In this document: positions 34,312 through 42,618 of the stretch, piece by piece
Layout of the letters: each line of letters opens with the position of its first letter
Numbering within the stretch: the stretch's first letter is position 1
Assembly (NCBI GenBank): GCA_020692325.1
Contig: JAIMKR010000002.1
Location: 281,331 to 337,018 of the forward strand
From: Desulfocurvus sp.
GTDB taxonomy: Bacteria; Desulfobacterota; Desulfovibrionia; Desulfovibrionales; Desulfovibrionaceae
Direction of reading: 5' to 3'
DNA: 55,688 nt
Position numbers and translations under genes: made by a program
Notes under the pieces: generated by a model
What the model was told of the DNA's origin: nothing
Database searches by the model: none
Seen by the model: the letters and a program-made list of their open reading frames with translations, nothing else

Positions 34312-35333
34312 GGCTTCGTCTTGTCCCGACCGGGCGCAGGCGTTGGACCGGCGGCTGCGTCATCGACGATGCGCCCGTCGACGATGCGGATGATGCGCTG
34401 CGCCCGCGCGGCCACCTGCTCGTCGTGGGTCACCAGTACGATGGTCGTGCCGCCGGCGTTGACCGAGGCGAACAGGCGCATGATCTCCGCGCTGGTGGCG
34501 CTGTCCAGCTGGCCCGTGGGCTCGTCGGCCAGGATGACGCGCGGGGCGTTGAGCAGGGCGCGGGCCATGGCCACGCGCTGTTGCTGCCCGCCGGAGAGGT
34601 TGGCCGGCTTGAAGTCCATGCGATCCGCCAGTCCCACCTGCGCCAGCAGGGCGCGCGCGCGCTGGCGCAGCTCGGCCTCGGGCCGGTCGGTGTACAGGCC
34701 GGGCAGCATGACGTTCTCCAACGCCGTGGCGTAGGGAACCAGGTAGAAACTCTGGAACACGAAGCCGAGAGCGCTGCCGCGCAGGGCGCTGGCCTCCTCG
34801 TCGGACAGACCGGACACGTCGCGGCCGAGCAGCCGGTACGTGCCCGATGTCGGCGTGTCCAGCAGGCCGAGCAGATGCAGCAGCGTGCTCTTGCCCGAGC
34901 CGGACGTGCCCTGCAAAGCCACGAACTCGCCCGCGCGGATGGTCAGGTCGATGCCGGTCAACACCTCCACTCCCCCTCCCCCGGGGGCCTCAAGGGGGGG
35001 AGGCGTGTTCGGATCGGGCGACTGGGGGAGAGAGGGCGCGTTCGCCCGCGGCTTGCGCCCGAACAGCCGGGCGAAGCCTCCGGGCCGGGCCGCCGGGGCC
35101 AGAATCTGCCGGTAGACCTTGCGCACGTCGGCGAGTTCGATCACAGCCTCGGTCGCCGTCGGGGGGTTGGACGTCGCGGCCGTGGCGGGGCGATGGAACG
35201 AAGCGTCGGAGGGGGCGCTGACCGGCGCGTTCGCAGGGACGCCGGCCTGCCCGCCGGCCAAAGCGGGGCCGGGCTTGGCGGAGGCGCTGGTCGCTTCGCC
35301 CGCCGGGCGTTCGCTTGCATTCGGGCCGGACAT
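34308..35333 (-). CDS. ABC transporter ATP-binding protein (MacB/LolD type) with linker insertion
   Basis: 341 residues. ATPase motifs are complete: Walker A GTSGSGKST (142-150), Q-loop FVFQSFYLVPYATALENV, signature LSGGQQQR, Walker B VILADEPT, and the switch His in VTHD. The first 60 residues are Ala/Pro-rich and disordered. A Pro-rich insert of about 45 residues (78-122) separates the first beta strand from VEVLTGIDL, which is unusual. Its start overlaps the stop of the adaptor gene, as in macAB operons, but no permease gene follows; a radical SAM gene does. The partner permease must be elsewhere or has been lost. Confidence 0.9.
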   Translation of the reverse strand: MSGPNASERPAGEATSASAKPGPALAGGQAGVPANAPVSAPSDASFHRPATAATSNPPTATEAVIELADVRKVYRQILAPAARPGGFARLFGRKPRANAPSLPQSPDPNTPPPLEAPGGGGVEVLTGIDLTIRAGEFVALQGTSGSGKSTLLHLLGLLDTPTSGTYRLLGRDVSGLSDEEASALRGSALGFVFQSFYLVPYATALENVMLPGLYTDRPEAELRQRARALLAQVGLADRMDFKPANLSGGQQQRVAMARALLNAPRVILADEPTGQLDSATSAEIMRLFASVNAGGTTIVLVTHDEQVAARAQRIIRIVDGRIVDDAAAGPTPAPGRDKTKP

Positions 35334-36523
35334 CAGCCGGCCTTTTTCGCCGGGGTGGCGGTGTTGACGGGTTTGGGACCTGACTTGGCGTCGTCGGTTT
35401 TCCGCTGGTCGTCCCCGGACTGGGCGTTGTCGCCCTTGGGCGCGTCCTCGCCACCCAGCACCACCTGCGTGGCCACCTCGTCGCCCTCGGCGAGGCCCCC
35501 GATCACCTCGCTTTTTTCCAGACCTGCGAGGCCGAGTCTCGGATGGACGCGGCGCAACCCCTCAGGCGCGGCCTTGTCCACCACGAACACGGTTTGCTGG
35601 CCGGCCACCCACTTGAGCGCCTGATTGGGCACCGTGAGCACGCCCTGGTGCGTGTCCACGACGATGTCGCACTGTGTGGTCATCTCCGGCCGCAAATATG
35701 CGGCCTCGGCGTGGTCCACGGTGACGAGGGCCTTGTAGTAGACGATGTTGTCGCGAATCTCCGGGTCCGGGTACACGCGGTTCACCGCGCCCTTGAAGGT
35801 GCGGCCGGGCTGGGAGTCCACGCGGAACTCCACGGGCAGGCCGGGGCGCACGCGGCCCACGTCGGTTTCGTCCACGTAGATCCACATTTCCAGGCGCGAG
35901 GGATCGAGCACGGTGACGAGATTGGCCACCTGCAAACCGGCCACGACGGTTTCGCCCTCCTGGGCGGTCACCTGCGAGACCACGCCGTCGATGGGACTGA
36001 CAATCTTGGTGTACGACAGGCGCACGTTGAGCGTGGCCAGCGCGGCTTTCGCCGCCTCGGCGTCGGCGCGGGCCACCCGGTAATCTTGCACGGCCTCGTC
36101 CAGGGTGCTTTGCGCCTCCAGCTGTTGGCGCACCAGAATCTGGTGTCGGGGCAGATTCACGGATTCATAGCCGGCCTTGGCCTCGGCGAGCTTGAGTCTG
36201 GCCGCGGCCTCGGCGCGCTGGGCGCGCAGCTCGCGGTCGTCGATCTCCGCCACCACCTGGCCTTTTTTCACGGGGTCGCCCACGCGCACGAACACGCGGG
36301 AGATGGCCCCGGTGGCCTGCGCGCCGATTTTGACACTGGCGCCCACCTGGGCCTTGATGACGCCTGTGGCCTCCAGCACGCGGCGCACGCTTCCGCGTTC
36401 CACGCGCGTGGTGGCCAGAATGCGCGTGCGCGCGGCCGCGCGGCTTTTTTGCGCATACCAGTAGGCCGCGCCCGCGCACAGGGCGAGGATGAGCAGAATG
36501 AGCAAGGATTTCTTGCGCGTCAT
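35333..36523 (-). CDS. MacA-type periplasmic adaptor (membrane fusion protein)
   Basis: 396 residues. An N-terminal membrane anchor (MTRKKSLLILLILALCAGAAYWYA) is followed by lipoyl half-motifs (GVIKAQVGASVKIGAQATGAISRVFVRVGDPVKKGQ and VSPIDGVVSQVTAQEGETV), a helical hairpin (about 105-165), and a beta-barrel and membrane-proximal domain. The C-terminal 50 residues are a Lys/Asp/Gly-rich tail. MacA adaptors link an inner-membrane MacB ABC pump to a TolC-like channel. The next gene is the MacB-like ATPase, overlapping by a few bases. The NtrC-type regulator gene ends 122 nt upstream and may control this unit. Confidence 0.92.
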   Translation of the reverse strand: MTRKKSLLILLILALCAGAAYWYAQKSRAAARTRILATTRVERGSVRRVLEATGVIKAQVGASVKIGAQATGAISRVFVRVGDPVKKGQVVAEIDDRELRAQRAEAAARLKLAEAKAGYESVNLPRHQILVRQQLEAQSTLDEAVQDYRVARADAEAAKAALATLNVRLSYTKIVSPIDGVVSQVTAQEGETVVAGLQVANLVTVLDPSRLEMWIYVDETDVGRVRPGLPVEFRVDSQPGRTFKGAVNRVYPDPEIRDNIVYYKALVTVDHAEAAYLRPEMTTQCDIVVDTHQGVLTVPNQALKWVAGQQTVFVVDKAAPEGLRRVHPRLGLAGLEKSEVIGGLAEGDEVATQVVLGGEDAPKGDNAQSGDDQRKTDDAKSGPKPVNTATPAKKAG

Positions 36524-36645
36524 GAATGTCTGCGGGGAAGTGGTCGGCGTCCCCGCGCCGGTTTAAGGTTCTGGACCCGGAATGCCGGAAACGTCGTATC
36601 GGCATGGGCCGTCGGAATCGGCGGCCTGTTGGGAGCCGTTGCCGT

Positions 36646-38100
36646 CTATTGCACTTGCGTGATGACCTTGAGCCCGTATTTTTCGATCTTGGCGATGAGC
36701 GTGGGACGCGAGAGACCGAGCAGCTTGGCGGCGCGGGTGCGGTTGCCGGCGGTAATCTCCAGGGCCTCGGCGATGGTGCTTTTGGCCACGGCGTCGAGCA
36801 CGTGGTCGTAGGCGGCGTCGCCGGCATTGTCCACCAGCGCGCGGCGGATGAACGCGCGCAGCGTGTCATCGACACCGGCCTCGCGTCCGTGCCCCCCGGA
36901 TGGCGCCGCCGCCCCGGCTCCCGCTGTCGCGCCGCCGGAGCCGATGGCCTGGCGCAATTCCTCCGACCCGATGGGGCACCCGCGTGAGAAAATGAGCGCT
37001 TTTTTGAGCACGTTCTCCAGCTCGCGCACGTTGCCTGGCCACGCGTGGCCGTTCAAAAAGGCCTGCGCCTCGGGCGTGAGGCCGGGGTTCTGCATGTCCA
37101 GCTCGCGCGCCAAACGCGAAAGGAAGTGCGTGGCCAGCCGGGGCACGTCGCCCTCGCGTTCGCGCAGGGGGGGCAGGCTGATGGTGACGACCTTGAGGCG
37201 GTAATAAAGGTCCTCGCGCAGGCGGCCTTCGGTCACGGCGGCCTCCATGTCGCGATTGGTGGCGGCGATGATGCGCACGTCCACGGGTATGGGCTCGCGG
37301 CCGCCCAGGCGTTCGATCTGCCGCTCCTGCAGCAGACGCAGGATTTTCGCCTGCACGCTCATGGGCATGTCGCCGATCTCATCGAGGAAGACCGTGCCGC
37401 GCTGGGCCTGCTCGATTTTGCCCACGCGGCGGTTGCCCGCGCCGGTGAACGCGCCCTTCTCGTAGCCGAAGAGCTCGCTTTCCAGAAGCGTTTCGGGAAT
37501 GGCCACGCAGTTGATGATCACGAAGGGCTTGTTCGCTCTTTCGCTGTGCTGCCACAGGGCGCGCGCCACCAGTTCCTTGCCCGTGCCGGATTCGCCCCGG
37601 ATGAGCACCAATGCGTCCGTGGGGGCGGCGCGGCCCACGGCCTTGAAAACCTCCTGCATGGCGCGGCTTTGGCCCACGAGGGCGTCGGCCCCTTCGGGGT
37701 CGTCCTCGGGCGCGATGGCCACGCGGGCCCGGCTGAGCCGGCCGGCGGTGATGGCCTGCTGGATGAGCCGCAGGATGTCGGGAATCTCGAAGGGCTTGAG
37801 AATGTAGTCGAAGGCTCCGAGCTTGGTGGCCTCGATGGCTGTGTCCGTACCGCCGTAGGCGGTCATGATGACCACGGGCAGCCCCGGGCAGGCCGCGCGC
37901 ATCTGCTGCATGGCCTGAATGCCGGTGATGCCGGGCATGCGCACGTCCATGACGACGAGATCGGGCGCGGCGGTCTTGACGGCATCGACGCCGGCCTCGC
38001 CGGAATTCGCGGCGCGCACCTCGTAGCCCTCGCCCTCCAGAATCTTGCCGAAGCTCTGGCGCAGCTGTGCGTCATCGTCCACGATCAGGATCTGAGCCAT
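36646..38100 (-). CDS. NtrC-family response regulator (sigma-54 activator)
   Basis: 484 residues. The receiver is intact with phosphoacceptor Asp52 (VVMDVRMPG) and Lys102 (ILKPFE). The AAA+ domain has Walker A GESGTGKE (169-176), GAFTGA, DEIGDMPMSVQ and R-finger region. A Gly/Ala-rich linker (about 390-410) leads to a Fis-type HTH (GNRTRAAKLLGLSRPTLIAKI). It is the cognate partner of the histidine kinase upstream, whose stop overlaps its start by 16 nt. It should activate sigma-54 promoters on phosphorylation; the adjacent macA-like gene is a plausible target, though I found no -24/-12 site in the 122-nt gap. Confidence 0.95.
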   Translation of the reverse strand: MAQILIVDDDAQLRQSFGKILEGEGYEVRAANSGEAGVDAVKTAAPDLVVMDVRMPGITGIQAMQQMRAACPGLPVVIMTAYGGTDTAIEATKLGAFDYILKPFEIPDILRLIQQAITAGRLSRARVAIAPEDDPEGADALVGQSRAMQEVFKAVGRAAPTDALVLIRGESGTGKELVARALWQHSERANKPFVIINCVAIPETLLESELFGYEKGAFTGAGNRRVGKIEQAQRGTVFLDEIGDMPMSVQAKILRLLQERQIERLGGREPIPVDVRIIAATNRDMEAAVTEGRLREDLYYRLKVVTISLPPLREREGDVPRLATHFLSRLARELDMQNPGLTPEAQAFLNGHAWPGNVRELENVLKKALIFSRGCPIGSEELRQAIGSGGATAGAGAAAPSGGHGREAGVDDTLRAFIRRALVDNAGDAAYDHVLDAVAKSTIAEALEITAGNRTRAAKLLGLSRPTLIAKIEKYGLKVITQVQ

Positions 38101-39671
38101 ACGTTCTCCTGCACGGGCAAGACGATGACGAAGCTGGCCCCCTGGCCGCGTTCGTACGGGCGCAGGTGGATGTAACCGCCGTGCTCCTCGAGGATGCGTT
38201 TGGCGATGGCCAACCCGAGGCCGGTGCCCTCCTCCTTGGTGCTGAAGAAGGGCTGAAAGACTTTTTCGGCCACGTCTGGCGGAATGCCGGGGCCGGAGTC
38301 GGTGAGGCGCAGGATGACCACGCGGCCCAGCGGCTCCATGAAGCCGCTTTCCTCGGCGATCTCGATGTCGCCGTTTTCGCCCATGGCGTCGCAGGCGTTG
38401 AGAATGAGGTTGACGAGGACCTCCTTCAACTGCTCGGCGTCGGCATCGATGGCGGGCAGGGGCTGATCGCGGATCACGCGCACGTCCACACCGTAGGTCT
38501 CCAGCCGGTGTTTGAGCAGCACGAGGGTCATGTCCACGATGTCCGAGGGGCTGATATGCTGCAACTTGGGCTTGGGTGGGCGCGAGAACTCCAGGAAATT
38601 GCGCACGATGGTGTCCAGGTGGCGGATCTCCTCGCTGATGACCTCGAAATCCTCGCGCTGGGCGGGGGAGAGGTCCAGCCCGCGTTCCAGGGAGAACAGG
38701 CGCATTTTGACGCTGGTGAGGGGGTTGCGCACGCTGTGGGCCACGCCGGCGGCCAGCTGTCCCACCAGCGCCAGCTTCTCGGCCTGCACCAGGTGCTCGC
38801 GCGATTCCTTGAGCAGGGCCTGGGTCTCGTCCACGTCGCGCAGCAGGCCTGCCACCAGCTCGCCCACCGCGCGCACCTCGTCGGATTGGCGGACGGCCGG
38901 GGCGTTGGCGCTGGCGGGTTCGGCCGGCTGGCCTTCCGTCTCGGCGGTCGGGCGCACGGCGGCGTTGGGGGCGTTCCCGGCCTCGTGTGTTTGTCCGTTC
39001 ATGGCCGCGCCGAGGGCCAACCGGCGGATGGGACCGAGCACCTGCCGCAGCAGTACCCAGCCCAGCAGCAGGCCCAGCAGCGCGCCGGCGGGAATGACGA
39101 AGAGCGAGGCCGTTGTGGCCGTGCGCGCCAACGAGCGCATGGCCGAGACGCCCAGGTCGGCGTCGCGCGAGTGCAGGTTGAAGAGTTCGCGCGCGGCCTC
39201 CTGCGCGGCCTGCCGGTGTCGGGCCGCCTCGGCCACCCGTAGCGCGCCCTCGCCTGGGCGGCTCTCCACGAGGCCGAGCAGATCCTCGCCCTGTTCGCGG
39301 GCCTCGGTGTCCATGCGGGTGATCGTGTCGCGGCCGGCCTCCAGCGGTTCGGAGGCGCGCAGCTGCGCCAGAGCCGTGGCCACGGCGGTTTGCCGGTTCA
39401 GGAAATCCTTACGGCGTTTGGGATCCTGGCGCGCGGCCAGGGCGTCGGCCTCCAGGCCGGAAAGCTGCTCGGAGAGGGACAGGGCGCTGACCTGTTGGCG
39501 TAGGTTGACCTGACGCAGGATGTCCGTGGCGTAGAGATAGTGCTGGGCCAGCCAGTAGGTGGCCGTGGCCCCGGCGCAGGCGCAGATGGTCAGCCCCGCC
39601 AAAAGTGCGAACACCCGTCCGCGCAGTGAGGGTTGCACGCTCATGGCCAGCCGCTTCAACACGTTGCTCAT
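38085..39671 (-). CDS. Membrane sensor histidine kinase (NtrB-like)
   Basis: 528 residues. TM1 is at about 18-42 and TM2 at about 187-212, with a helical periplasmic sensing domain of roughly 140 residues between them. A HAMP-like/linker region with a Pro/Ala insert follows. The kinase core has the H-box LAAGVAHSVRNPLTSVK, N-box LILNACDAMGENGD, G1 DSGPGIP and G2 GTGLGLAIAKRI. It phosphorylates the overlapping downstream regulator. The ATG at 39671 (MSNVLKRLAM) follows GGAGG by 9 nt. The signal is unknown; the unit leads into an efflux-type gene pair. Confidence 0.93.
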   Translation of the reverse strand: MSNVLKRLAMSVQPSLRGRVFALLAGLTICACAGATATYWLAQHYLYATDILRQVNLRQQVSALSLSEQLSGLEADALAARQDPKRRKDFLNRQTAVATALAQLRASEPLEAGRDTITRMDTEAREQGEDLLGLVESRPGEGALRVAEAARHRQAAQEAARELFNLHSRDADLGVSAMRSLARTATTASLFVIPAGALLGLLLGWVLLRQVLGPIRRLALGAAMNGQTHEAGNAPNAAVRPTAETEGQPAEPASANAPAVRQSDEVRAVGELVAGLLRDVDETQALLKESREHLVQAEKLALVGQLAAGVAHSVRNPLTSVKMRLFSLERGLDLSPAQREDFEVISEEIRHLDTIVRNFLEFSRPPKPKLQHISPSDIVDMTLVLLKHRLETYGVDVRVIRDQPLPAIDADAEQLKEVLVNLILNACDAMGENGDIEIAEESGFMEPLGRVVILRLTDSGPGIPPDVAEKVFQPFFSTKEEGTGLGLAIAKRILEEHGGYIHLRPYERGQGASFVIVLPVQENVWLRS

Positions 39672-39834
39672 GCCCAGTCGCCTCCTGCGGGGCAACATAG
39701 CTCATGCGGCGGCGCTTGTCAGCCGCGCGGCGTTTTGCGCGGGCGTTCTGTCAAGACTCCTTCCAGGGGCCTCCGCCGGCCGGAACCGGGGGATTTCCGT
39801 CCGTGCGGGAAAGGCGGTGCTATGCTCCCGGTCC

Positions 39835-41286
39835 ATGAAGACACCCTCGCACGATCCGTATCGCGTGGCCTACAAGGCCCCGCCCACCATCGCCCGGTTC
39901 ATGGCCTCGCGGGCGCTGTATAGGGGAATCATGGGGCCCGTTGGTTCGGGCAAGTCCTCGGCCTGCTGCATGGAACTCATGGCCAAGGCCTTCGCCCAGG
40001 CGCCGGACGCGTCCGGCCTGCGGCGCACGCGCTTCGTCGTGGTGCGCAACACCTACCGCGAGCTCAAGGACACCACCCTGCGCACCTGGCTCTCCTGGTT
40101 CCCCGAGGACGTGTTCGGCCATTTCGCCCACGCGGAGATGGCTCATTTCCTGTCGATTCCCCGGCCCGACGGCACCAGCGTGGTCTGCGAGGTGCTTTTT
40201 CGCGCCCTGGACCGCCCGCGCGACGCGCGCAAGCTGCTGTCTCTGGACCTCACCGGCGCGTGGATCAACGAGGCGCGCGAGCTGCCGCTCTCCGTGGTCG
40301 AGGCCGTGGGCGATCGCGTGGAGCGGTATCCCTCCCGGCGCGATGGAGGGGGCGGCTGCACCTGGGCCGGCGTTATTCTGGACACGAACCCCCCGGACAC
40401 CGACCACTGGTGGCATCGTCTCGCCGAGGAGACGCGGCCGGACGGCTGGGCGTTTTTCGCCCAGCCCGGAGGGCTCGTGGAGCGCGACGGGAAATTCGTG
40501 CCCAACCCCGGGGCCGAAAATCTGGAGCATCTGCCCCAGGGGTTTTACGAGCGGCGTATGGCTGGCAAGAGCCCGCGGCATGTGCGCGTGTACTATTGCG
40601 GTCGTTACGGCTTCGTTCAGGACGGCCTGCCCGTGTACCCGGAATTCGACGAGAATCGTCACGTGGCGGGGAAGCCTCTTGAACCCGCGCCCGACCTGAC
40701 GCTCTACGTCGGGCTGGATTTCGGCCTGACACCGGCGGCGGCCCTGGCCCAGCGCCTGCCGAACGGCCGCTGGCTGTTGCTCGATGAGCTGGTTTCGCGG
40801 GATATGGGGATGTTGCGCTTCGCCGGGCTGCTGCGCGAGCTGTTGGCCGGGCGCTATGCCGGACTGCCTCTGGAGATCTGGGGCGATCCGGCCGGGGCGC
40901 AGCGGGCGCAGACCGACGAGCGTACGCCCTACGACATCCTCCGTGCGGGGGGGCTGTCTGCACGGCCCGTGTCCACCAACGACCCGCTGCTGCGGCGCGA
41001 GGCCGTGGCGGCGGCCCTGTCCCGCGAGGTGGACGGCGAGCCCGGGCTCGTGCTCTCCCCGCGCTGCCGCACCCTTGTCGCCGGCATGGCCGGGGCCTGG
41101 CGCTACCGCCGGTTGGCGGTGGCGGGTGAGGATCGCTTCGCCGACGCGCCGGAAAAGAGCCGTTTCTCCCACGTGTGCGAGGCCGCCCAGTACCTGTTCG
41201 TCGGCGCGGGCGAGGGGCGGCGGATCACCACCCCCCGCGGACCCGCGTCGCCCCGGCAGGGCCAAAGCGAGAACTCTTTCCGCTGA
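39835..41286 (+). CDS. Phage terminase large-subunit-like protein (orphan)
   Basis: 483 residues. The ATPase half has a Walker A GPVGSGKSS (34-42), FVVVRNTYRELKDTT, a Walker B-like region LLSLDLTGAWINEARELP, and NPPDTDHWWH. The nuclease half begins LTLYVGLDFGLTPAAAL (RNase H-like first Asp) with LEIWGDPAGAQR and later acidic residues. This is the DNA-packaging motor fold of tailed phages. No small terminase, portal, capsid or integrase gene lies within reach, and there is no clear Shine-Dalgarno. The coding frame is intact with host-like composition, so it may be a domesticated or gene-transfer-agent component rather than a fresh remnant. Confidence 0.85.
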   Translation: MKTPSHDPYRVAYKAPPTIARFMASRALYRGIMGPVGSGKSSACCMELMAKAFAQAPDASGLRRTRFVVVRNTYRELKDTTLRTWLSWFPEDVFGHFAHAEMAHFLSIPRPDGTSVVCEVLFRALDRPRDARKLLSLDLTGAWINEARELPLSVVEAVGDRVERYPSRRDGGGGCTWAGVILDTNPPDTDHWWHRLAEETRPDGWAFFAQPGGLVERDGKFVPNPGAENLEHLPQGFYERRMAGKSPRHVRVYYCGRYGFVQDGLPVYPEFDENRHVAGKPLEPAPDLTLYVGLDFGLTPAAALAQRLPNGRWLLLDELVSRDMGMLRFAGLLRELLAGRYAGLPLEIWGDPAGAQRAQTDERTPYDILRAGGLSARPVSTNDPLLRREAVAAALSREVDGEPGLVLSPRCRTLVAGMAGAWRYRRLAVAGEDRFADAPEKSRFSHVCEAAQYLFVGAGEGRRITTPRGPASPRQGQSENSFR

Positions 41287-41299
41287 TCGTGCCGGACGG

Positions 41300-42130
41300 T
41301 CACGGCGTGTGGGCCAGGGCCAGAGCCAGGGCCTGCGCCTCGGGCAGGGGCTCGGCGAACAGGTAGCCCTGGCAGTGTGCGCAGCCAAGCTCGCGCAGGA
41401 TGTTCAGCTGCGTGCGCCGCTCCACGCCGCCGGCGACAAGGCGCAGCCCGCGTCGTGTCGCCATGTCGACGATCCGGCCCACGGCGTCGCGGCGACGTGG
41501 GCTGGCTTCCAGCCCTTCCACGAGGGACGCGTCGATTTTGAGCCCGTCGATGGACAGACCCATCGGCGGGAGGACCGGATCGTGCGCGCCGAACCCGTCC
41601 GCGCACACCAGAACCCCGCGGGCCCGTAAGTGCGCGAGGGCCTCCAGAACCGCGGGGCCGGCGCGTTCGAGCGTTCGTTCGGCGATTTCCAGAACGAGGC
41701 TCCCCCCCGGCAGACCGTGGCGGCACAGGGCGTTGATGATGTCCTCCTCGATGTCGCCCGCCGCGAGCTGCGTGGACGAGATGTTGACGCCGATCCTGGG
41801 GGCCTTGCCCAGGGGCAGCGCGGCCCGCAGGCGCGCGGCGAAAGCGCAGGTCATGTCCAACGCCAGCCGGCCCAGCTCCGCCATGTGACCGGCGGTCTCC
41901 GCCAGCGACAGGAAGGCCGCTGGCGCGAGCAGCCCGTGATCGAGTCGGCGCCAGCGCAGAAGCGCCTCGAAGCCGCTGGGCGCGCCGCCGCCAATGGCCG
42001 TGATGGGTTGGAAGAGCATGAGAAAACGCCGCTCTCGGACGGCCCCCGGCAGGGCCGCGGCGAGATCGGCCGTGGTCAGCTCGCCCCCGTGCGGACGCTG
42101 GGGGGCGTCGCCCGGGGGCTCAAAGAGCAT
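41300..42130 (-). CDS. Degenerate EAL-domain protein (probable c-di-GMP effector)
   Basis: 276 residues, one EAL domain and nothing else. EALLRW (55-60), NISSTQL (117-122) and LKID with Lys198 are kept. But the DDFG motif reads ADGFG (Gly179 for the second Asp), and the catalytic Glu of the AEGVE motif is Gly234 (VAGGVE). These residues are needed for hydrolysis in studied EAL enzymes, so it is probably inactive and may bind c-di-GMP as a receptor. Its start overlaps the end of cheW by 11 nt, so translation is coupled to a chemotaxis adaptor. It is convergent with the orphan terminase. Confidence 0.85.
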   Translation of the reverse strand: MLFEPPGDAPQRPHGGELTTADLAAALPGAVRERRFLMLFQPITAIGGGAPSGFEALLRWRRLDHGLLAPAAFLSLAETAGHMAELGRLALDMTCAFAARLRAALPLGKAPRIGVNISSTQLAAGDIEEDIINALCRHGLPGGSLVLEIAERTLERAGPAVLEALAHLRARGVLVCADGFGAHDPVLPPMGLSIDGLKIDASLVEGLEASPRRRDAVGRIVDMATRRGLRLVAGGVERRTQLNILRELGCAHCQGYLFAEPLPEAQALALALAHTP

Positions 42131-42599
42131 CGACGGCCTGGCGCTCGTCCGCCGAGAGCAGCTTGTCCAGATCCAGCAGGATGAGCAGGCGATCCTCCAG
42201 CTTGCCCACGCCGCTGATGTACTCCGCGTCCACGCCGGCCACGATGCTCGGCGGGGTCTCCACCGTGCTCGCCGGAATGCGCAGCACCTCGGACACGGAA
42301 TCCACCACGAATCCGACGATGAGCCGGTCCAGCTCGATGACGATGATGCGCGTCTGCTGGTCGTGCTCGCGTCGCTCCATGCCGAAGCGCTGGCGCAGAT
42401 CGATGATGGGAATGACCTTGCCGCGGAGGTTGATGACCCCGTCCACGAAGGCCGGCGCGCGCGGCACGCGCGTTATCTCCATGATGCGGATGATTTCCTG
42501 CACCTTGAGGATGTCCAGCCCGAATTCCTCGTCCGCAACCTTGAACGTGACGAGCTGCAACAACTTGTCGTCCGTCTTCTCGTGAATTTTCTCCTCCAT
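42120..42599 (-). CDS. cheW: Chemotaxis coupling protein CheW
   Basis: 159 residues with the SH3-like CheW fold throughout: QLVTFKVADEEFGLDILKVQEIIRIMEITRVPRAPAFVDGVINLRGKVIPIIDLR, then VDSVSEVLRIP and VGKLEDRLLILLDLDKLL. It bridges chemoreceptors to CheA kinase. It lies 19 nt after the chemoreceptor gene and overlaps the degenerate EAL gene, but no cheA, cheY or cheR is in the window. It may serve a polar array encoded elsewhere or act with the EAL protein. Confidence 0.95.
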   Translation of the reverse strand: MEEKIHEKTDDKLLQLVTFKVADEEFGLDILKVQEIIRIMEITRVPRAPAFVDGVINLRGKVIPIIDLRQRFGMERREHDQQTRIIVIELDRLIVGFVVDSVSEVLRIPASTVETPPSIVAGVDAEYISGVGKLEDRLLILLDLDKLLSADERQAVDAL

Positions 42600-42618
42600 G
42601 ACTCCACCTCCCCTGGCG

